Below are positions 57,804-64,000 of a stretch of 64,000 bases of DNA, piece by piece. The stretch lies in contig JAYKYS010000007.1 in the NCBI GenBank assembly GCA_036924285.1, positions 2,790,001-2,854,000 of the forward strand, read 5' to 3'. The translations under genes were made by a program, and so were the position numbers. This DNA is from Asterella californica (taxonomy: Eukaryota > Streptophyta > Marchantiopsida > Marchantiales > Aytoniaceae). The stretch's first letter is position 1; the number at the start of each line of letters is the position of its first letter. The notes below the pieces were generated by a model that had not been told where the DNA came from, searched no databases, and worked only from the letters and a program-made list of their open reading frames with translations.

Positions 57804-59405
57804 ATGGGACGAGCCATGACTATGGACGGGATGGACGGATCAGAAGGTATACCAGGGATGCAGTTGGATGCAGCAACTGCACGATTGTTTCAAGCCTTCA
57901 CTTTGTTTATGCGACAAGAGCAAGGGAACCAACAAAAGGAGGCTTTGGGGAAGAAGGCGCTTCGAAGGGTGATCGACAAGTTCGATCTATTTGGTGGGAG
58001 AGACATCTCTGAGTACTTGAGATGTTACAAGATGGAGATGAATTTGGATCAGATACCGGAGAAGGAGATGATCGAGATATTCGAACTCGCTGCGGTGCCT
58101 GAGATAAGGGAGCATGTGAAGGGTCTAGCAAAGCGTTTTGGGAGGAACTGGGATACATTTTCACGTGCGCTGATGGAGGAGTATTTCTTGGGGAACTCAG
58201 ATCGAGTAACCAAGAAATCATTTTTGGGATGGGTCAACGGATCCAGCAAGAGTTTGCAGCTTACAGAGCTGTTAAAGGAGTTTGAGAGACAATTCTCTCA
58301 ACTACCTCGGGTGGACCAGTTAACCTTGGAGAGCTACAAGACGGAGCTGTTTCTTCAAGCTGCGGATGAACCATGGCAAGAACAGTTGGAGCTACTTCTG
58401 GAGGATGGGGATGAAGAAGAAGGGTTAACAAGAAATTGGGAGGTTGTGCATGAAGCGGTTGAACTTCTTGTCCAGAGACAGACAAGGGAAAGGGCTACAA
58501 GGTTGACACCTGCAGCGTTGACTACCATACCAGTTCGGGTAGTATCTGAGGTTCAAACTCCAGTTGTGGTTGTAGAGGAGAAGAATCCAGCCGTCGAGGA
58601 CCTACAGCAAAAGATGCGAGATCTACAAGCTCAGGTTACTAGGTTGGAAGATAAGGGATCATCGACTGAGATGGAGCTTGTACCCAAACCAGCTTGGGTA
58701 CATCGGTGCGTGTGGTGTGATGGTACTGACCATCAGCGAGATGATTGCATCGACTTTACAGAGTCTTTGCAACGAGAGGTTATTTCTTGGGAGGATGGAA
58801 GGGTTACATTCACAAGTACGGGTACTCTCCTTCAAGCCAACGTTGGTAAAGGAGGGATGAAGAAGTTTGTGGATGATTACCTTGCGACACATGCAGTTGT
58901 AGCTACCGAAGCTACAAGTTGTGGTGCTAGGGTGGAGGAGATTGAGCATGATCTCCATAGGGATGATTCGGATGAGCATGTGGATCCAAGTGAGCTCAAG
59001 TTGGATGCTGCATCCACGTATCAGAGCGAGAAGAAGGGACAAGAAGAGACTTCTTCAGAGAAGCAAGCTGGGGAGGATAAGATTCAACAAGGAACTATTC
59101 TTCCTGAACAGGCAATGGAGGGCGATCCTTCACAACCGGAAGAGATGGTTGAGGTGCAGATAGCGGACGTGGGTGATCTGATTGCTGACAAACAACTACC
59201 AGATGCAGATATGACGACGATGGATGTGAAGGGAGGTTGGGAGGAACGTATTCTAGATGTCAAGGTTGGGTTCATTTCACGGGAGGTCTTGAATGCGACT
59301 ATAAGGGAAGTCCATGATGCTTACATTGACATCATCAAGGACGAACGACCTGCTGAGGGTGAAAGAGAGTGGACACACGCTCTCGAGGCTACGGGTATAG
59401 GATGA
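57804..59405 (+). CDS. Gag protein of element B, intact
   Basis: An uninterrupted frame of about 530 codons. Starts at 57804, 57816 or 57822 are possible; no single one is decisive. The capsid-like region is homologous to the element A gag (DISEYLRCYKMEM, SDRVTKKSFLGWVN, ELLKEFERQFSQLPRVDQL, ELLLEDGDEEEGLTRNW). The CCHC knuckle CVWCDGTDHQRDDC lies at 58707-58748. An acidic tail follows, then REVLNATIREVHDAYIDIIK, matching the residues just before the element A protease. The ORF stops at 59405 where the protease should begin. It is the only intact element protein in the window. It would form particles and package RNA, with A-type pol in trans. Confidence 0.9.
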   Translation: MGRAMTMDGMDGSEGIPGMQLDAATARLFQAFTLFMRQEQGNQQKEALGKKALRRVIDKFDLFGGRDISEYLRCYKMEMNLDQIPEKEMIEIFELAAVPEIREHVKGLAKRFGRNWDTFSRALMEEYFLGNSDRVTKKSFLGWVNGSSKSLQLTELLKEFERQFSQLPRVDQLTLESYKTELFLQAADEPWQEQLELLLEDGDEEEGLTRNWEVVHEAVELLVQRQTRERATRLTPAALTTIPVRVVSEVQTPVVVVEEKNPAVEDLQQKMRDLQAQVTRLEDKGSSTEMELVPKPAWVHRCVWCDGTDHQRDDCIDFTESLQREVISWEDGRVTFTSTGTLLQANVGKGGMKKFVDDYLATHAVVATEATSCGARVEEIEHDLHRDDSDEHVDPSELKLDAASTYQSEKKGQEETSSEKQAGEDKIQQGTILPEQAMEGDPSQPEEMVEVQIADVGDLIADKQLPDADMTTMDVKGGWEERILDVKVGFISREVLNATIREVHDAYIDIIKDERPAEGEREWTHALEATGIG

Positions 59406-60095
59406 TGGGTAAAGATGGCTTACAAGGGAGAAGCCATTGCTGAAGTGATTTGTGTTGGGAGGATGATGCTTGGGAGATTGTAAATATTTTCAGGAAGGTT
59501 GAGAGGATGATGCTTGGGAGGTTGTGAGGATTTTCAGAAGAAGATATCAGGGAGGATGATGGTTGAGGAAGATACTATTCTACAGCGAGACAATGATGGT
59601 TGCAGTTGATGATTTTGGTTGCAGCAGTGTGGTTCTTTTTTTTTTTTTTCAGAAAACAAAAAAAGAAGAGTTGGATACGTACAATGACATGTACATACTT
59701 GAGGTTGAGGGTTACAGTCGGGATACGGATGATTGGCAGGATGGGTGATGTCTACTACGACACTTGGGTTACAAACCTGAACGGTGAGGTTCTACAGGGC
59801 AGATGGAAGACAATTGTATGATATGATGGGTTATTCTTTCTATGTCTTCGCATATTGAAGATGTGTAGATTTAGAGGGGGTGATTGGATGGAAAGTTCGA
59901 GGTGAAGGTTGATGAGGATGGATCTAGGGAGGATCATGGCAGGGTAGCAACTTCAAGATGACGATCAGGTTGCAACCTTGAGGATGAGGTTGACTGAGAT
60001 GGGAGGGAGGATAACAAGATGGTTGAGTGCCGGTCCACTCCTTGGTTGGTATCTCTGGTGCATACCGGAGGATGCACAGGTTTGGAGGGGGTGGA
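59406..60095 (+). other. Non-coding tail of element B, with polypurine tract
   Basis: No pol remnant is readable. It contains two copies of GAGGATGATGCTTGGGAG (about 59458 and 59505), a T-run of about 14 near 59637, and the polypurine tract GGAGGGGGTGGA at 60084-60095 against the 3' LTR. The G-rich GGAGGATG-type words may derive from gag codons. Confidence 0.75.
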
Positions 60096-62117
60096 TGTCG
60101 TGTCGTGGACCGGCTCCTACATGAAAATCAAATTTTGACTTTTGTCGCTCCAAAGACACTTATGGGTAAGACAAGCTAGGCCCTAGCTTACGAGTTTTTG
60201 GCACAATTTCAGATCTCCATTTCCATCGCATAGATGGGTAGAGCTCCTGGTCAACTTTCCATAAGCACTTTGTCTACTTCGTTTGGACGCCTAGTGGAGA
60301 AGTTACAGGACTCGAAAGATGGAGAAAACAAGCTAGGCCCCAGCTTATGGGTTTTTGGCACCATTTCAGATCTTTGTTTTCATCGCATAGATGGGTAGAG
60401 CTCCTTGTCAGCTTTCCATAGGCATCTTGTCTACTTCGTTTGGGCGCCTAGTGGAGAAGTTACAAGACTCGAAAGATGGAGAAAAGAAGCTAGGCCCCAG
60501 CTTACGAGCTTTTGGCGCAACTTCGGATCTTCACTTTCATCACATGGATGGGTAGAGCTCGTTGTCAGCTTTCCATGGGCATCTTGTTTACTTCGTTTGG
60601 ACATCCAGGGAAGAAGTTATGCGATTCGAAAGAAGGTAAAATCAAGCTAAGCCCCTAATTACTTGCTGACTGGGTATTTAGGGCTCCAGGCGTTATATCA
60701 AAGACGCAAGGGGCCTGCTTCTTATTATTGAGGGTTGAACTTCGTACGTACAGACTGTAACAAGGGGGCTGCTTAAGGGGCTTGCTTGCGCCTGCGACCT
60801 GTCAGCGGACGGTGCGGGAGATTTGGATGTCCAATGCAAGCGCGCAAGGCGTCGTTGGGTTCAGATCTGAGCAGGCTACGCACTGGTTCAAACGGTTTGG
60901 GAAGAGAGGGATCAGGGGTTGTGTTCTGAGTGAAATTGAGACGCATGAAGTAGATTTGGAGTTTTCAGTTACTTGTGAAGGAGAGTTGGACCGTTCGGGC
61001 CGTTCCGGAGTCCAAACTTGCTGTCCTTGGATCCAACGGGATCAGAACACCGAGTTCTACAGGAAATTGAAGACGGTACCAGTTTTCATCGGGCGGTTTG
61101 GAAGTTCTGAGTGAAATTGGCTCGCAGGGAAGCGCTTACATCAGATTTTCGTTCACCTGCGACCTGAGGTTGGGCTGTACTTCGCGATCGGTGAGCCAAG
61201 CTCTTCGTTCTTGGTGCCTACGCGATCAGGGAGTCCTCATGTACGCATAGGAGAAGACTGTAAGTGAATTGGATTGTTGGTTTGGGTGTGGTGAGCGAAT
61301 TTGAGCCGCAGGAAGCTTATTTACGTCAGTTTTTTGCAACCTGCGACCAAATTTCTCGAGTGGTTTTGCAAGGGGAACTCCAAACGGCTTGTTTGGAGTC
61401 TTGTTGGGTTCAGGGTAGCTAGATCTACCTACCAGAGAAAACAGATATCAGTTTGGACGATCCGTTTGTGCGGTGTGAGCGATTTTAAGCCGCAGGGAGG
61501 AGTTTTTGGAGGTTCGGTCACCTGCGACCGAAAATCGGCGATATCTCGGCTGTTGGGAGTCGGATCTGAAGGTTTCTTGGGTTAACGGAGTCAGCGGAGA
61601 AGACCCTATCGACATCTGAAGTCCGTCCAGCGAAAGGAGGAAGTTCCCAGATAGGCCTTTTTCGGTTCCTTCGCTACAGGTTTAGTCCTTTTGAGTTCGT
61701 TAAGGACTTAGTTGGTTGTGTATGGCTTGTGGTAGCTAGCTTTAGCCAAGAGCTAGTGTGTGGATGTGGTTTGGACTTGGGTTTGGATCGCGTGATACTG
61801 TTGTGGCTCTGGTTGTTAGCAAAGAGAAGTTTCTCTTGCTTTGAGCTACGCTTTGGCGATTTCAGGCTAGGGTTGCGATTCAGGGGTTTGTTTTAGGGCT
61901 TCTGAAGTAGGTTACAGTCCGCTCTAGTCTGTTCCTCAGTTTTGTGCTGTTAGGAGAAAAAAACGGCAGTGTACATACATTCAGAGTGGTATATATTGCG
62001 CGTTCGTTTTTGTGGTTGTTCCTCTCTGTCTCGTCTTGTTTGGCACACAGCATCTCCACAGCCAGGAACCTCGCGTTTTCCTGGACATCCTTCACGCACA
62101 AAATATCCGACACGATA
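60096..62117 (+). mobile_element. 3' LTR of element B
   Basis: 2022 bp, same ends as 55610-57631. It contains the 157-bp array at 60172-60642 and the 183-bp array at about 60923-61546. Confidence 0.93.
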
Positions 62118-62121
62118 CCGC
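62118..62121. repeat. 4-bp target duplication CCGC, right of element B
   Basis: CCGC follows the LTR end CACGATA at 62117 and matches 55606-55609. Confidence 0.92.
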
Positions 62122-62910
62122 ATCCAAAATCTTGAAGGCTGTTATCTTACCAGCAAAGTGACCTCCGCAAACAGTTCCGTCGTGAAACTCGTGCATTAGC
62201 TTGAATGCCTCCTTCTGACCAACTGCTCTCCTTAGTAACCCATCTGCTCCTTGATGAAACAGAATTCCCTCCACCATGGTGTAAGGTTTGCATCTCTTGA
62301 TCAACGCGTTACGTTCTCGGGTATGCATACCTTCTGGAAAAGAGCCATCTACAAGGAAACTCCAGATTTCCTTGTACTCGTCCGGTATCTCCTCGATGCT
62401 TGTGATGGTCATCAGATGCTCGTCTGGAAATGAATCATCAAACGGTTCTTCTCCCTCATCATCATAAGCCCTTGACAAAAGATAAGCATTCGCATGCTTC
62501 TTCCCTGGTCTATCTTCGATCACATAATCGTATTCTGTTAGAAGGATCTTCCAACGAGCAATACGACCTTCGGCATTAGGCTTATTAAAGATATACTTTA
62601 GAGCCTTGTGATCTGTGACTATGGAAAATTTCCCTCTTAGCAAGTAGTGTCGAAATTTCTTCAATCCAAAGATCACCGCTAATCCTTCTCGTTCAGTCAC
62701 GGAGTAATTCTTTTCCGCTGGAACCATCTGCCTACTAGCATAAGCTATAGGATGATCATGCCCATCTCCATCTAGCTGACTTAATGTACATCCGATTGCT
62801 ACATTGGAGGCATCCGTATACAGAATAAATGCTTTACTCCACTCAGGTTTAGCAAGTATAGGAGCTGTCACTAATGCCTTTTTTAGCTCCTCAAATGCTT
62901 CCTTTGCCTT
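62118..62910 (-). pseudogene. RNase H and integrase N-terminus of element D
   Basis: After the in-frame TAG (62908-62910) the frame reads through RNase H: LYTDASNVAIGCTLSQ, TEREGLAVIFGLKKFRHYLL, IVTDHKALKYIF and GKKHANAYLLSRA. The last motif has Tyr where the fourth catalytic Asp is usual. The integrase zinc domain starts at HEFHDGTVCGGHFAGK and is cut at KILDA by element B. The plus-strand flank CCGC (62118-62121) is the duplicated target. Confidence 0.9.
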
Positions 62911-64000
62911 CTAATCATGCACTATCAAGTCAAAATCAACTCCCTTCTTCATGTACATAGTCAAAGCTATTGCTTTGTTTGAGAAGGAAAAGACAAACCT
63001 ACGATAATATCCAACCATGCCAAGAAACTGCCTCAACTTTGTCAAGTTGATCGGAAATGGAAGATTCACAATCTTCTTCACCTTCTCAGGATCTACCGCA
63101 ATCCCATTCTTGGAAATGATGTGCCCTAACAGCAGACCTTCTTCGCAGCCAAAGATGCACTTCTCTGGATTTAGAGAAGCGTTGGCTTGCTCCAACCGTT
63201 GCAAAACTTTGATCACATGATCAAAGTGGTCCTCCTTTCGTCCGTACACACAGAAATTGTCAATGAAATCCCGAACAAACTTCCCTATGAATGGTTCAAA
63301 CACCTTGTTCATGAACCTTTGAAACGTGGCCGGAGCATTACACAATCCGAATGGCATCACCCGAAATACAAATGTTCCCCAAGGAGTAGTGAAAGTAGTC
63401 AACTGTTGGTACTCCTGTGCTATCTTGATCTGGTTATACCCACTATAACCATCACCAAAGCTATACCACTCATGACCAGCAACTTCCTCCAAAATCTCAT
63501 CTATAAATGGTAGAGGATAATAATCTTTCTTGGTAACTGCATTCAGCTTCTTATAGTCTATGCACACTCGCAGCTTACCATTCTTTTTCTTGACAATCAC
63601 AATGGGTGAAACCCATTCTGAGTTCTCCACCTCATAGATGAAACTCGCCTCCCTCAACTTGTCTATCTCCTCCTTGACCATCATTGCTGTTGTAGGATTG
63701 ACCCTTCTCTGCTTCTGTCGAACTGGTCTTGCGTTCTCCTCCAATTCGATTCGATGAGTCTCGAGAGTCACCTCCTTCAAATCCTTGTAGCTGAAAGCAA
63801 ACACATGGATATATTTTCGAAATATATCTAGGAATCTACTTTTCTCCTCTTGAGTGACATTGATACCGAACTTCAGAGTAGAGAGTCTTCTCACAATCTC
63901 TGTCTCACTCAATTTTTCTTTGTCAGGATCTTTCTCCACTGCTGGTCGAGGCAACAAGTCAATAGCACTAAGCTGATGTAATGATTCATCTCGACCAAAT
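62911..64000 (-). pseudogene. Reverse transcriptase of element D
   Basis: The frame is open to the right edge of the window. Motifs in order: ETHRIELEENARPVRQKQRR, NSEWVSPIVIVKKKNGKLRV, FGDGYSGYNQI, VMPFGLCNAPATFQRFMNKV, FIDNFCVYG and GHIISKNGIAVDPEKVKKIV. The YxDD box reads F-I-D-N: the second catalytic Asp is Asn (codon AAT at 63258-63256), which should abolish polymerase activity. It is otherwise close in type to the RT of element C. Confidence 0.92.

Larger units (their letters stand above)
55610..62117 (+). mobile_element. Non-autonomous gag-only LTR element B (6.5 kb), young
   Basis: LTRs 55610-57631 and 60096-62117 are both exactly 2022 bp, and I count only about ten differences between them. 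Between them lie a primer site, one intact gag ORF, about 690 bp of non-coding sequence and a polypurine tract. There is no protease, RT, RNase H or integrase. Ends TGTCGTG/CACGATA, primer site, polypurine tract, 4-bp duplication and gag all match family A, so A-type enzymes probably mobilise it. It resembles the TR-GAG class described in plants. Confidence 0.93.
53640..64000 (-). mobile_element. Ty3/gypsy element D, minus strand, 5' end outside window
   Basis: On the minus strand, RT, RNase H and integrase run from the right edge to 54564, followed by polypurine tract and 3' LTR (54550-53640). Element B (55610-62117) interrupts the integrase gene. Removing B restores a continuous reading frame. 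It is inserted into the 3' LTR of element C. The first duplication copy should be GGAAC at 53635-53639. Pol has a stop, a frameshift and altered catalytic residues. Confidence 0.92.

Overview
The window is streptophyte (plant-lineage) nuclear DNA. It holds one intron-rich host gene at the left edge and then mostly nested Ty3/gypsy LTR retrotransposons. The host gene is a multi-exon UBA/zinc-finger/PUB protein with a domain order I know from plants. The LTR elements are plant-like, and one carries a tRNA-Asp-type primer site. I cannot name the species. Very large LTRs, thousands of bases of repeats and large introns suggest a big genome, such as a non-seed plant or charophyte, but that is inference.

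Layout. (1) 1-6548, minus strand: a gene rebuilt from 13 phase-consistent exons (374 codons, C-terminus outside the window), with a probable 5' UTR exon, upstream ORF and UTR intron to about 6958. (2) 8341-16601: an old solo LTR of family A on the minus strand, split by a 5.8 kb solo LTR of family C (10065-15885, target duplication GATCT). (3) 16602-26250: mostly unassigned sequence with a MITE-like element, degraded coding-like fragments, short palindromes and a pair of palindromic 70-bp repeats that may mark an eroded DNA transposon. (4) 26251 to beyond the right edge: a full family C element. Its 5' LTR is split by a complete family A element (31646-42020). Its 3' LTR is cut at 53639 by a minus-strand element D that runs off the window. 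D is itself split inside its integrase gene by a young gag-only element B (55610-62117).

How the parts relate. The insertion order on the right is C, then A and D into C, then B into D. A second copy of the C LTR (around 15410) gives the empty target site of A, fixing A's target duplication at 4 bp. A and B share LTR termini, primer site and gag homology, but B has no pol, so it probably depends on A-like enzymes. Two families carry protein-coding sequence inside the LTR itself: family C LTRs hold a 774-codon coiled-coil ORF (three copies here), and family A LTRs hold an ORF of about 142 codons resembling a plant B3 DNA-binding domain (three copies). All transposon polyproteins here are broken except the gag of B.
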